A DNA stretch of 64,000 bases from Flavihumibacter fluvii (GCF_018595675.2 NZ_CP092333.1:3310001-3374000), one strand, 5' to 3'; shown: positions 34,445 through 43,436, counted from the first letter of the stretch. Translations and numbers: made by a program. The notes: a model not told the origin generated them from the sequence alone.

Positions 34445-37155
34445 TAAAACCGGATATTGAAAGAAATGAAAGGTATGGGTGCTGCAAAAACCGATAACTG
34501 GTAGCCTTTGGTCTCCCCATTCTCCGACACAAAATATACGGAGTAGGGATTATCCCTTCCCGTCAAATTGTACACCCCAAAGGTCCAGGAGGTATGCAGT
34601 TTCTGCTTAAGGTTATGGTTTCCTTCAATCGTTACAGAAAAGTCGATCCGGAAAAAATCGGGTATCCTGTACGCATTCCTTTCGGAATAATAAACCCTGG
34701 GACCACCACCCATTTCAAATGATCCAATGGGCATGGTGATCGGCCTGCCGGTACTGTAGGTGGAAGAAAGTGAAGCGCTGAAACGTTGGGTAAACCGGTA
34801 ATTGCCAACCAGGTTTACGATATGTGGCTTATCGTAATTAGCCGGGTAATAGTCACCCTTATTAATAGTTTCACCAGCCAATGGGTCATCCACTTTCAGG
34901 AATGTCCTTGAATAGGTATAACTCAGCCATCCATTCAATTTACCGGAAGGCTTTTTCAATAAAAATTCTGCGCCATACGCTTTCCCCTTTGTACTGATGA
35001 CATCCCTTTCAATGGCCGGGTTGAGGATCAACTGGGCGCCGCTTTTATAGTCGAGGTAATTCTTGCTCAGCTTATAATAGGCTTCAACAGAAAATTCGAG
35101 GCCTTTATTACCGGGATTGGTATAAAATCCAACAGAGACCTGCTGGCCTTTTTGTGGCCGGATGTACTGGTCTGACAATTTCCAGATATCGGTGGGTGAA
35201 ATAGCCGTTGTATTGGTGATCACATGGATAAACTGCTGCATTGTGTTGTAACTGAATTTGACCGATGACTTATCTCCCAGCAAATATTTTGCTGATATCC
35301 TGAATTCAGGTCCCTGGTAGGACTGAATTAGGTCTCCTTTACCATATTGGACGGAATCCACGACAGTTGATTCATTTCGGGGTTCCCCCTCAGCATACTG
35401 GTACACCTGTTGTGGCCCTGTATTCCGGAAAAAACTGTACCGGATACCAGCCTGGACCGACAAATTATCTGTAATGGAATATTGATCGCCAAGGTAAACC
35501 GAAGTCTCGGTGGCTTTTTCATGCTGCACCAATAAAGGGAGAATTAATGAGGAATCATTACCAGGCTTGCGTTCGCCCGGGGCCACATCATATTGCAAAT
35601 ACTGGACACCAAAATTGATATCGTGTTTATTCGTTGGGTTGTACTTGAAATCTGCTTTTGCGCCGACCTGCTGCACCCCGAATTTTAGGTTAAATGCATC
35701 ATATGGATGACTACTGCCTTCAACAGAGTAATCATATTTATTCAGGAAAGTGGACAGGACGGAATATAATTTAGAAGTGAAGTTGTGCTTCCACTTAAGG
35801 GTTACATTGTTATTCGTATATGCATAGGTTGAGTCGCCATTCAACCTGAACTTATCCCCGCTGGTATAAGCAGTCAGGAAAACACGGTCTTTTTCTGAGA
35901 AGGTGTGGGAAAAGTTCAGCATCAGGTCATAAAAAGAGGCCTTGCTGTTTTCATAGGATTTATCAGGCACTTGTTGCAGCAACCAGTTTGAATAGGTGAT
36001 CCGGCCACCCACCAGGAAGGTGGTTTTTTCGCTGCCCAACGGCCCTTCCAGGGTGAATTTGCTTGTTAATGGTCCAAGGCCTGCAGTACCAGTCAGTTTT
36101 TTACTATTTCCATCCCTTGTAGACACATCCATGATAGAGGATATCCTGCCCCCGTACTTCTCCGGGATGGCACTTTTATACAATTCCACGCCACGCACCA
36201 ATTCAGGATCTACTGCAGAAAAGAATCCAAAAAGGTGGGTCGGATTAAACAATGTCATATCGTTCAACAGTACCAGGTTCTGGTCAGACGCGCCGCCACG
36301 GACATTATATCCTGCCGTACCTTCACCCACAGAAGTAACCCCGGGTAAGGTAAGCAGGGAGCGCATGATATCAGTTTCACCAAATATGGCCGGGATAGAC
36401 TTGATCGTTTTAATATTCAGCCGTTCCACACCCATCTGCATACCACGTACATTCGATTGTTTCTGGGCAACAATGACGGCCGCTTTCAGGCTCCGGATAT
36501 CTTCCCGCATTTCCATGTTCACCCGCCCACTGCCAAATATGTTCACCTGCCGCGTCAGTTCCTTCATCCCTACATAACTCACTTTTAAAACATGCCGCCC
36601 TTTGGGGGCTGTTATGGAATAGAACCCGAAACCATCGGTGGATACCGTGCGTGAACCGTCGATACTTACCGTTGCGCCGATCATAGGTTCACCGCTTTTA
36701 CTGTCGCGGATTGTTCCTGTGATAACACCTGTTGATCCCGGAGATCCTTTTGAACCCACAGCATACACCATATTATCAACATTTGCAGCAACCACTTTAT
36801 CTGGCAGGTCATCTGTTAGTGTATCTGTTTTTTTAGCGGGACCCTTCACCGAGAAATAATTGTCGGGGAGCTGTTCCGATAAAGAAAAACCACTGGTGAT
36901 AAAGACCCGGTTCTTCCGGTCTTTATTATAGGTTAGCCCGCTGCCTTCAAGCAGTTTCTGTAAGACCTCATCCAGTGAACCATTTAATGCGGGAATATCG
37001 ATGTCTGCTGTCTGCCTGGGATTGTAAAAAAACCTGACCCCGTGCTTTTGTTCCAAAACATTTACCAGGCTATCAAAAGCAGACCGCTTTTGGGCAAAAC
37101 TGCCTTGCAGGAACAGGCCTAGTAAAAATGCTACAATTAGTACTCTTTTTACCAT
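34444..37155 (-). CDS. TonB-dependent receptor with STN domain
   Basis: 903 residues. Signal peptide (LGLFLQGSFAQ), an STN/secretin-type N-terminal domain (about 25-95, VRFFYNPRQTADIDIPAL), a carboxypeptidase-like domain (about 140-225, ITGTIRDSKSGEPMIGATV), the plug (DIMRSLLTLPGVTSVGEGTAGYNVRGG) and a barrel ending in NIRF. STN domains usually contact an anti-sigma factor, but no FecI/FecR genes are nearby, so signalling would have to be in trans. The gene overlaps both neighbours by 1-7 nt. The substrate is unknown. Confidence 0.93.
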   Translation of the reverse strand: MVKRVLIVAFLLGLFLQGSFAQKRSAFDSLVNVLEQKHGVRFFYNPRQTADIDIPALNGSLDEVLQKLLEGSGLTYNKDRKNRVFITSGFSLSEQLPDNYFSVKGPAKKTDTLTDDLPDKVVAANVDNMVYAVGSKGSPGSTGVITGTIRDSKSGEPMIGATVSIDGSRTVSTDGFGFYSITAPKGRHVLKVSYVGMKELTRQVNIFGSGRVNMEMREDIRSLKAAVIVAQKQSNVRGMQMGVERLNIKTIKSIPAIFGETDIMRSLLTLPGVTSVGEGTAGYNVRGGASDQNLVLLNDMTLFNPTHLFGFFSAVDPELVRGVELYKSAIPEKYGGRISSIMDVSTRDGNSKKLTGTAGLGPLTSKFTLEGPLGSEKTTFLVGGRITYSNWLLQQVPDKSYENSKASFYDLMLNFSHTFSEKDRVFLTAYTSGDKFRLNGDSTYAYTNNNVTLKWKHNFTSKLYSVLSTFLNKYDYSVEGSSHPYDAFNLKFGVQQVGAKADFKYNPTNKHDINFGVQYLQYDVAPGERKPGNDSSLILPLLVQHEKATETSVYLGDQYSITDNLSVQAGIRYSFFRNTGPQQVYQYAEGEPRNESTVVDSVQYGKGDLIQSYQGPEFRISAKYLLGDKSSVKFSYNTMQQFIHVITNTTAISPTDIWKLSDQYIRPQKGQQVSVGFYTNPGNKGLEFSVEAYYKLSKNYLDYKSGAQLILNPAIERDVISTKGKAYGAEFLLKKPSGKLNGWLSYTYSRTFLKVDDPLAGETINKGDYYPANYDKPHIVNLVGNYRFTQRFSASLSSTYSTGRPITMPIGSFEMGGGPRVYYSERNAYRIPDFFRIDFSVTIEGNHNLKQKLHTSWTFGVYNLTGRDNPYSVYFVSENGETKGYQLSVFAAPIPFISFNIRF

Positions 37156-37805
37156 CCTTCTACCTCTCCTTTTTCTACTAACTTAACCGTAGCTGTTGCC
37201 GGATCCCTTTTAAATGACAGGTTATTCTCACGATAGAACTGCTGGACTTTTCTTTTTTTATCACCCATAAGGTTGGTCAGATCTGAAGCTTTAGTGATCC
37301 TGGTCAGGTTTTTCCCTTCCAGCAAATAAATGGTCTTAACCAATATATAGCGTTCCTGGAGTGTCATGTCCCGGACAATATTTTTTTTCCATTGCACCAG
37401 TACGGTTCTTTTACCCTTATACAATTGTTCGTAGAACTCCCCCTTTTCGCCCAGCCATTCCAGCTTTATAAAATGGTGCCCTTCAATAGTGAATGCATCC
37501 ACCTTTTCCTTGATCAGGACCATACGTCTAGCCCTGAGCGGGTCTTTCAGCAAAACGAGGTCATCAATGCAATCGTATTGTAATTGAACCTGCTTATATA
37601 AGTTCCCGGTATAATGTACATCACCGGTAAAAAATTCTTCGCCCTTGAAAAATGCATTCTCGTTAAAGTAGTTAACTTTTTTAGTATATTCTACCCCGTT
37701 ATACAGGAGGCTATTTCGGCTGATGGTATCTGTTATGGAGTTCGCCATGGACCCCAGGTTAAGCAGGCAGGCACAACATAAAAAGAGCAGGCAAGATCTA
37801 ACCAT
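37149..37805 (-). CDS. Secreted protein of unknown function, first gene of TonB/DUF4249 operon
   Basis: 218 residues with a signal peptide (LFLCCACLLNLGSMA). The mature part is mixed alpha/beta with LLYNGVEYTKKVNYFNENAFFKGEEFFTGDVHYTG and a basic C-terminal half (MGDKKRKVQQFYREN). The same type of protein is found, as I recall, at the head of other Bacteroidota TonB receptor operons, but it has no named function. Its stop overlaps the receptor start by 7 nt, so expression is coupled. It is likely periplasmic. Confidence 0.75.
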   Translation of the reverse strand: MVRSCLLFLCCACLLNLGSMANSITDTISRNSLLYNGVEYTKKVNYFNENAFFKGEEFFTGDVHYTGNLYKQVQLQYDCIDDLVLLKDPLRARRMVLIKEKVDAFTIEGHHFIKLEWLGEKGEFYEQLYKGKRTVLVQWKKNIVRDMTLQERYILVKTIYLLEGKNLTRITKASDLTNLMGDKKRKVQQFYRENNLSFKRDPATATVKLVEKGEVEGW

Positions 37806-37906
37806 AGCGCAGGAATCGGTTTATCGGACAATTTACAGTAAATAGGCCAATGAAAACACCTGCCCTGTAAAGGCTGTGCGAGCTGGAGAAGTGATGCCTG
37901 GCGGAA

Positions 37907-38992
37907 TCACCCAATCACCCTTAGGAAATTATCGCGGTATAATTTTTTCAGCACCTGGTCAGGCAGGTTCAGTCCATACAATGGCCAGTGGAATTTTGAA
38001 AAGGCATGATCGTAGATATGGTCGTCTGCCGATTCCAGCAGCCGGAACGACATCTCGTAAATGGTATTCACATAATCCATGGGCTTGGAGGGGTCGTAGC
38101 CCAGGTCGCTGCCGAACAAAAGGCGGTCCTGGTATTTCTCAAAAAATGCAGCAGCATAACGCGGAACTGTTCCCACCTCTTTCAGGCGCGAAGAAATATC
38201 CGCAAAGAGATTTGGGTACAGGTCCAGCATTTTGCCCAGCCTTTGGAGGTCATGGGTGCAGTTGGCAAAATGGCAGGCTATAAAGATGGTTCCAGGATGG
38301 GCCTGTACAGCTTTTTCCAGCGAAAGCAGCAAGGCATCAAATCCCAACAGGTATTCCCTGGTTTGGTCTATCCGCCAGTTATAAGCATTCATCATGCCGT
38401 CGTTGCTGGCATCCATAGGCAGGTACATCCAGATGGGTTCGGCAACATGGATACTAACGGGCATCTTTAGTTGCCCGCAGCGTTTAAACAGGGGTGACAG
38501 CCTTTCATCATCAATATGCATATTGTAACCGGGGACGGGCCGCGAATAAAATTCACCCAGGCCTTTATCGCCCAATTCACCCACTCCTTTAGCACCAATC
38601 TTGTGGCACCGATCCAGTTCTGCCAGGGCGTTTTCAATCCAACCGGATCCCGGTATATCATAACCGGTATAATCAAATCCGCACCAGAGATCGAACTGGT
38701 GTGCGAAATCTTTGAACTGATGAACCACCTGGTCAAAACCGTTGCCGGTCTCGAAAGTCAGCACGATACTTCTTTCAATATTGGCCGCTGTCATTCTCCT
38801 GGATAATTCAGCAATACTGGTGTTGGCATCCCAGGCATGCGAATGCACGTCAACCGCAGGGTACTTAGCCCGGGATATTTTCGTTTCAGCTGTTTTGAAA
38901 ATTGACACCGGCCTGAAATCTTTCAGCCGGATATTTTCCGGAGAATCTGGGGTATCGCCGAGAGGAGCCGGTTTTATTTCATTGAGGTTCAT
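37907..38992 (-). CDS. Cytoplasmic amidohydrolase family (PF04909-type) paralogue
   Basis: 361 residues without a signal peptide (MNLNEIKPAPLGDTPD). Metal-site segments DVHSHAW, SIHVAEPIWMY, FIACHFAN and GSDLGYDP match those of the secreted paralogue at 16910-18022, and the block GVGELGDKGLGEFYSRP is nearly identical between them. Members of this family hydrolyse or decarboxylate small cyclic or aromatic acids. The pair may act on the same substrate class on two sides of the inner membrane. It stands alone, 101 nt after (in transcription: downstream of) the start of the TonB operon, on the same strand. Confidence 0.87.
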   Translation of the reverse strand: MNLNEIKPAPLGDTPDSPENIRLKDFRPVSIFKTAETKISRAKYPAVDVHSHAWDANTSIAELSRRMTAANIERSIVLTFETGNGFDQVVHQFKDFAHQFDLWCGFDYTGYDIPGSGWIENALAELDRCHKIGAKGVGELGDKGLGEFYSRPVPGYNMHIDDERLSPLFKRCGQLKMPVSIHVAEPIWMYLPMDASNDGMMNAYNWRIDQTREYLLGFDALLLSLEKAVQAHPGTIFIACHFANCTHDLQRLGKMLDLYPNLFADISSRLKEVGTVPRYAAAFFEKYQDRLLFGSDLGYDPSKPMDYVNTIYEMSFRLLESADDHIYDHAFSKFHWPLYGLNLPDQVLKKLYRDNFLRVIG

Positions 38993-39117
38993 GGGGAAAC
39001 GATGCTGGCATTTGCTTGAAAGAGGTTGAATGTACAGATAATTCGCAATTAATTCCCTATCTTAGGAAGACGATTCCATACGTATTTCAACTACAATTAA
39101 AAATAAAAAGTATCGCC

Positions 39118-39417
39118 ATGAAAAAATTATTGTTTCTCTTGTTATTAGGCTTCAGTTTGAATGGTTTTTCCCAAACAAGCACTACCTGGACCGGTTTCAT
39201 CAGTGACGCCAACTGTGGCGCGAAAGGAAGTGATGAATCGCATGCAGCCTGCGCTGTAAAATGTGTTAAAGGCGGTGCTGCGCCCGTACTTGTAGTGGAT
39301 AAAAAGGTGTACAAAATTGCCGACCCTAAAAAAGTGATGGACTATGTTGGTAAAAAAGTAAAAATCACCGGAACCATCAAGGATGATACCATTACCATTG
39401 AGAAAGTAGAAGCATAA
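39118..39417 (+). CDS. Small secreted DUF5818-like protein
   Basis: 99 residues from ATG 39118: a cleavable signal (LFLLLLGFSLNGFSQ) and a mature OB-like domain with TWTGFISDANCGAKGSDESH, CAVKCVKGGAAPVLVVDKKVYKI and VKITGTIKDDTITI. The three Cys (CG..C...C) pattern is typical of DUF5818. It is periplasmic and unknown in function. A good terminator follows. The gene stands alone, divergent from the cytoplasmic amidohydrolase. Confidence 0.8.
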   Translation: MKKLLFLLLLGFSLNGFSQTSTTWTGFISDANCGAKGSDESHAACAVKCVKGGAAPVLVVDKKVYKIADPKKVMDYVGKKVKITGTIKDDTITIEKVEA

Positions 39418-39437
39418 GATCCTTCCAAATCATATGT

Positions 39438-39470
39438 AAGCCGGGGCAAGTTGTTGTTCCGGCTTTTTTT
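39438..39470 (+). terminator. Intrinsic terminator after DUF5818-like gene
   Basis: AAGCCGG (39438-39444) pairs with CCGGCTT (39459-39465) across a short internal stem (GCAAG/TTGTT), followed by a T-run. Confidence 0.75.
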
Positions 39471-39622
39471 ATGGTATGATTGAAAAATATCCGGTCCGGC
39501 GACTGGAAAATATATCCGAATACCTGGAATACGAATGCCTGTGATCTCTTTACACAGGGTTAGCCCGTATTTCTTTCTGGTGGTAAAAAAACGACCGCTT
39601 ACCGTTGCCTTCTCCTCGTTAT

Positions 39623-39961
39623 TTACAATGCCGGCGCTGCTGGTATCTGCAGAATTTTGTCCACATCCCCATTATTTTTCATGAAATCGCTGATCAGGGT
39701 GGTATAGACTTTCCCCTGTTCAATCTTCAGCGCGATGGCTACTGCCAGTTTCCAGTCCGGGTTTTTCACGACTGTTTTGGCGTACAAGGTCGCCACTTGC
39801 CAAAGTTCATTCACCGCTCTCTTTTTGGCGGTGGGTTTCTTCTTTGATTTCCTGGGCAAGGCGGCCATGACGGTCATGCCCTTGTACTGTTTGATCACGA
39901 CGCCATTAAGCTTCCCGGAGAAGCCCGCCAGGGCATTGCCGGGGTTGGTATTGCGTGCCAT
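39623..39961 (-). CDS. Small basic protein, unknown function
   Basis: 112 residues from ATG 39961. The N-terminal part NALAGFSGKLNGVVIKQYKGMTVMAALPRKSKKKPTAKK has a GKL-G-VV---Y-G-TV--- pattern found in small Bacteroidota proteins of unknown role (similar in style to DUF6266 N-termini), and the middle is strongly Lys-rich; the rest is helical. There is no signal peptide. A set of 11-bp phased repeats lies 58-163 nt upstream of its start, in the position of a regulatory region. I do not know its function. Confidence 0.6.
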   Translation of the reverse strand: MARNTNPGNALAGFSGKLNGVVIKQYKGMTVMAALPRKSKKKPTAKKRAVNELWQVATLYAKTVVKNPDWKLAVAIALKIEQGKVYTTLISDFMKNNGDVDKILQIPAAPAL

Positions 39962-40018
39962 ATGACATGGTTTTGTAGGCTTAAGGTAAGGAATTCCAGG
40001 CAAATTCAGCCCAGTACA

Positions 40019-40124
40019 AACCGTTTTAAAAACGTTCTAATAACGTAATCTAAACGTTCATTATTCCTTATTATACTGATTTACAACGGTATTATAACGG
40101 TTAAAGAACGGTTAGGGAACGGTT
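40019..40124. repeat. Phased 11-bp repeat array (AACGKT iterons)
   Basis: Two blocks of hexamers spaced by exactly 11 nt. Block 1: AACGTT at 40031, AACGTA at 40042, AACGTT at 40053. Block 2: AACGGT at 40085, 40096, 40107 and 40118. An inverted copy (AACCGTT) lies at 40019-40025. The 11-nt period places all copies on one helix face, as for cooperative binding of a regulator. The array lies upstream of the minus-strand 112-aa gene and just left of the AT-rich accessory region. Confidence 0.85.
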
Positions 40125-40330
40125 TATGATACCTTCCATGTGCCTTGAATATACCGTTTTACTGCCTGGATGGTACAGGCACCAGGTGGTTCGGGGGTGG
40201 GTACTTCCCCTGTGGAAGTCATTGCGGAAATGTTTATATTAATGTGCTCTTCGGTTAGGTGTGACCGATGTGGCGAAGCTGCGGGGCGTTGTTGTTTGGA
40301 AATCGGATTGTCCCAACGGCATTTAGCCAT
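40124..40330 (-). CDS. Possible small protein, weak evidence
   Basis: A 68-codon frame (start 40330) with Pro-rich centre and the C-terminus TIQAVKRYIQGTWKVS. It ends exactly at the last 11-bp repeat. There is no recognised family, signal or membrane segment. It could be a real small gene in front of the 112-aa gene or chance; the array between them would then be an intercistronic regulatory region. Confidence 0.25.
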   Translation of the reverse strand: MAKCRWDNPISKQQRPAASPHRSHLTEEHININISAMTSTGEVPTPEPPGACTIQAVKRYIQGTWKVS

Positions 40331-40400
40331 GTATAATTGAGAGGGGATGATAACCAGTATGTTTATACCGGTAAGAAACATTTAATTACTTAAATATTAG

Positions 40401-40410
40401 CGTTAGCAGC
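40401..40410 (+). repeat. CGTTAGCAGC box, left-most cassette-like end
   Basis: CGTTAGCAGC ends 36 nt before the start of the cupin-like gene. It matches the CGTTAnnnGC box seen at 43384-43393 and 49633-49642 in the same position relative to the next gene. The left half of a palindrome is not evident here. Confidence 0.45.
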
Positions 40411-40446
40411 AACCCTTCAATGCCTCTTCCGTTTAATTAATCAATA

Positions 40447-41142
40447 ATGAATTATCTAAAATCAGGTCTGCACAGAAAAATATTTCTTCTGGTATTGATA
40501 GTTAAACTAACCAATTTACATGGACAAGTACTTGTACATGAAGAGCCTCGACATCATCCTGTTTTTCAAAACAAACAAATCCGAATCCTGAACGTTCTAA
40601 TACTTCCAGGTGACACTTCTCAATACCATATACATACTACACCTTCCTTATTTATCAGGATTTCCAGCACAACAACTGGTTCGCAGCTCCAGGGAGGAAA
40701 AGCCTCAACTGGCAAATCAATTGCGGGAACCATTCTTTTTGAAAATTTAGCTTTCCCTAATACCCGCACTCATCGTGTATGGAACGCTGATAAAGATACT
40801 TTTAATGTTATGGACGTGGAGCTACTATCTAATGATACTGGCTTCGTTCAAAATCCTTTGACATTACCCGAACTTAAACTAGAGCTCGACACAGGATGGG
40901 TAAGGGCATACCGACTTACATTGTTCAAAGGAAAGGAATTTATGCTGAGGAATAAAAAACAGTCATTCATTCTGGTGTCTCCTAATGCAGCTACAATACA
41001 AACTAAACAAAGTGGAAAATCTCAATATCAAACTTTAGTGCCAGGAAGTTTTATAGATATTAAAAGAAGGCACTCATTTACTCTTAAAAACGTTACAGAT
41101 AATACTGTTCAATTTATTCTACTTGAATTACCTGTTCAGTAA
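40447..41142 (+). CDS. Secreted bicupin-like protein
   Basis: 231 residues with an N-terminal hydrophobic segment (IFLLVLIVKLTNLHGQ). Two repeats of a cupin-like pattern are visible: one with VLILPGDTSQYHIHTTPSLFIRISS (residues about 51-75, with a HIH metal-type motif) and a second with LTLFKGKEFMLRNKKQSFILVS and LVPGSFIDIKRRHSFTLKN. The first half keeps candidate metal-binding His; the second half lacks them. It is exported and the role is unknown. It opens the AT-rich one-directional block and is preceded by a CGTTAGCAGC box. Confidence 0.6.
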   Translation: MNYLKSGLHRKIFLLVLIVKLTNLHGQVLVHEEPRHHPVFQNKQIRILNVLILPGDTSQYHIHTTPSLFIRISSTTTGSQLQGGKASTGKSIAGTILFENLAFPNTRTHRVWNADKDTFNVMDVELLSNDTGFVQNPLTLPELKLELDTGWVRAYRLTLFKGKEFMLRNKKQSFILVSPNAATIQTKQSGKSQYQTLVPGSFIDIKRRHSFTLKNVTDNTVQFILLELPVQ

Positions 41143-41299
41143 TTCCATTAGTTTTTAGGGTTTGACAATAATGTAAATGAAAACGTATTTACTTGATACC
41201 TTTAACTATACTGACGCTTCAAACAAAATAATGCTTGGTAAAAACAATCTACTTAGTGATAAAAAGAAAGCAAAAATCTTTTTAGCCATTTAGTGAATT

Positions 41300-41407
41300 G
41301 CAATAGATGAAGCCTGGCGCAATGATACCGTTGAAGCAAGGCTGACACATGCACTCATCAATGGCATCATCAATTATATCGGAACTAAGTATCGAAAAAT
41401 AAGTTGA
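41300..41407 (+). pseudogene. Remnant of methionine synthase metH (B12 cap domain)
   Basis: A 35-codon stretch without a start reads IDEAWRNDTVEARLTHALINGIINYI, which matches the beginning of the cobalamin-binding cap region of MetH (pattern EWR---V--RL-HALVKGI--%I). Beyond IINYI it continues as GTKYRKIS and stops; the conserved DTEEAR part is missing. It lies in a 305-nt spacer between the cupin-like and VanZ-like genes together with a 38-codon frame (41177-41293) of unclear origin. It is a non-functional fragment, apparently left by recombination. Confidence 0.55.
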
Positions 41408-41447
41408 CATAATTGTAAAACTACAGAGGCATGGTTTATTTAACAGA

Positions 41448-41828
41448 ATGAAGAACAAGAAAAGCATTTACATAATTGTCTCAATATCCCTGTTTGTCGG
41501 ACTATTACATTTCGCAATTGGACCCGCATATCAAGGAGTTTTTAGGCATTTTATCCGTGGCTATTTAATTGATATTCTTCTACCAATGAATCTATACTTA
41601 TTGCTGCAAATATCCCTAAGAAAGAACATATCAGTAAGTAAAGCCCGAATCATTAGTGCAATATTCACCTTTGCTGTTGGAACAATAGTAGAAATATTAC
41701 AATTTTATAAAATCGAAGTTTTTGGCAGGACGTATGACCTTTGGGATATATTAATGTATGCAATTGGAATTGGAGCAGGTATCGTAATTGATTTGACAAT
41801 AATTGACAAATTCGAAAAGCAACTATAA
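41448..41828 (+). CDS. VanZ-like small membrane protein
   Basis: 126 residues with about four transmembrane helices. The C-terminal motif GTIVEILQFYKIEVFGRTYDLWDILMYAIGIGAGIVID follows the VanZ-like pattern (E--Q---------R--D--D----%-G---G). The family's role is unclear outside glycopeptide resistance. It is an inner-membrane protein. Codon use is AT-rich like its neighbours. It is a single gene flanked by spacers of 305 and 177 nt. Confidence 0.7.
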   Translation: MKNKKSIYIIVSISLFVGLLHFAIGPAYQGVFRHFIRGYLIDILLPMNLYLLLQISLRKNISVSKARIISAIFTFAVGTIVEILQFYKIEVFGRTYDLWDILMYAIGIGAGIVIDLTIIDKFEKQL

Positions 41829-42005
41829 CACTCCCCTAATTTAAGACCAAAAGGCTCTGCTTTTAAGCTACAAATCAAGCAGCTTAGATTATCACTTTTA
41901 CATAGATGCCTGGATGCAAGCATTGCGTGGACCCAATGACATTGCGAACTATTAACTACATTACAGACTTACAGTTTTTACCAACCATAATAAAGAGGAA
42001 CACAC

Positions 42006-43326
42006 ATGAAAAAACAACTACTGACAATTATAATTTCAATGTGTTCATTTTATACAATGGCTTCAAAAACAATTCTCATTAATAACCTCCAGATTTTTAA
42101 TAGTAAAGACGAAAAGACAATAACCGGCAATGTGCTGATTGTAAACAACCTTATCAGCAAAATTTCAACTGCTCCCATTCCAACCAATAAAAGCGGCGAA
42201 ACAAAAATAATGACGGCAAAGGGAAATTTCTTATGCCGGGATTGATTGATGCACATATGCACATGATTTTAGCTGCTTCTACCCTTTCACAAATGCAGAA
42301 TGGTGAAGTTGGGGCTGCTTTCATAAGAGTCGGAATGGAGGCCGGAAATACGTTAAATCGTGGTTTTACATCAGTAAGAGATATGGGAGGCCCGATTTTT
42401 GGAATGAAACAAACCATTGATGCCGGAGTAATACCCGGCCCGAGATATGGCCCAGTGGACCGATGATTTCTCAAACATCGGGTCATGGCGATTTCAGAAA
42501 CATTAATCAAAGACCTATTTCACTTGGCGGCAATTTGGATCATTCCGAGAATATAGATGCCGCTTTAATTGCTGATGGAAAAGATGGTGTGTTGGTGGCT
42601 GTAAGAGAGACACTAAAAAGAGGTGCTTCACAAATTAAGCTTTGTGCAGGTGGTGGCGTTTCATCCAGCTTTGATCCGCTTGATGTAAGTCAATATACCG
42701 AAGAAGAAATACATGCAGCCGTTGAAGCAGCAGCCGATTGGGGAACATATGTAACGGTACATGCTTTTACACCAAGAGCCGTAAATAAGGCAATTGCGGC
42801 AGGCGTTCAGTGTATTGAACATGGTCAGTTGCTGGATGAAGCTACCGTAAAACTAATGGGTGAAAAGGGTATATGGCTAAGTATCCAGGCATTGGATAGT
42901 GAAGGCCGTGAAGATTTTTCAGAAGAGCAGAAACAAAAAAAGGCTGATGTTGCTAATGGTGCAGACGCTGTGATTAAGTTGGCAAAAAAATATAAAGTGA
43001 AAATGGCATGGGGTACGGATGTATTTTTCAATCCTCCAATTAATAAAAATCAAAACGCCTACATTGCAAAAATGGGTAGTTGGTTCACGCCATATGAAGT
43101 ACTCAAACTGATTACATCCGACAATGCACAACTTCTTGCACTTTCAGGCAAAAGAAGTCCTTACATGCAGGGTAAATTGGGCGTTATTGAAGAAGGTGCT
43201 TATGCGGATATGATTTTAGTGGACGGTAATCCATTAAAGGATATAAATGTCATGGTGGAATATGACAAAAATTTTGTTTTAATAATAAAAGACGGTAAAA
43301 TTTATAAAAATAGTCTTGGCAAATAG
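42006..43326 (+). pseudogene. Amidohydrolase (imidazolonepropionase-like) with two frameshifts
   Basis: Three overlapping frames together make one secreted amidohydrolase of about 438 residues: 42006-42245 (signal peptide and N-terminal beta domain), 42233-42466 (MPGLIDAHMHM, the first metal site) and 42463-43326 (SGHGDFR, VTVHAFTP, EHGQLLDEA, AWGTDVFF and the C-terminal strands). Each junction is explained by loss of one A: near 42234 (TTA-ATG expected) and near 42450 (AGA-ATA-TGG, giving PRIWPSGPMISQTSGHG). All catalytic motifs survive. Either it is a young pseudogene or both are sequencing errors at AA pairs. A full-length relative lies at 50878-52128. Confidence 0.85.
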
Positions 43327-43383
43327 AATAGATAAAGCGCGAACATTTGTGCTGAAAATCCCGCCCATCGAAAACCTGCAAAA

Positions 43384-43393
43384 CGTTATTGGC
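43384..43393 (+). repeat. CGTTATTGGC box at cassette-like end
   Basis: CGTTATTGGC lies 43 nt before the start of the next gene. The preceding 50 nt (TCCCGCCC...AAAACCTGCAAAA) resemble the right arm of the spacer palindromes seen at 45007-45072 and 49446-49645. Confidence 0.45.
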
Positions 43394-43436
43394 AATTTTA
43401 TTAAGACATCTCATTGACTTCAAAAAACAATTTTAA

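Noticed and set aside
36000-36600. Plus-strand frame of 193 codons (35996-36577)
   Set aside because: It is antisense to the plug and barrel of the TonB receptor, which has full domain support.
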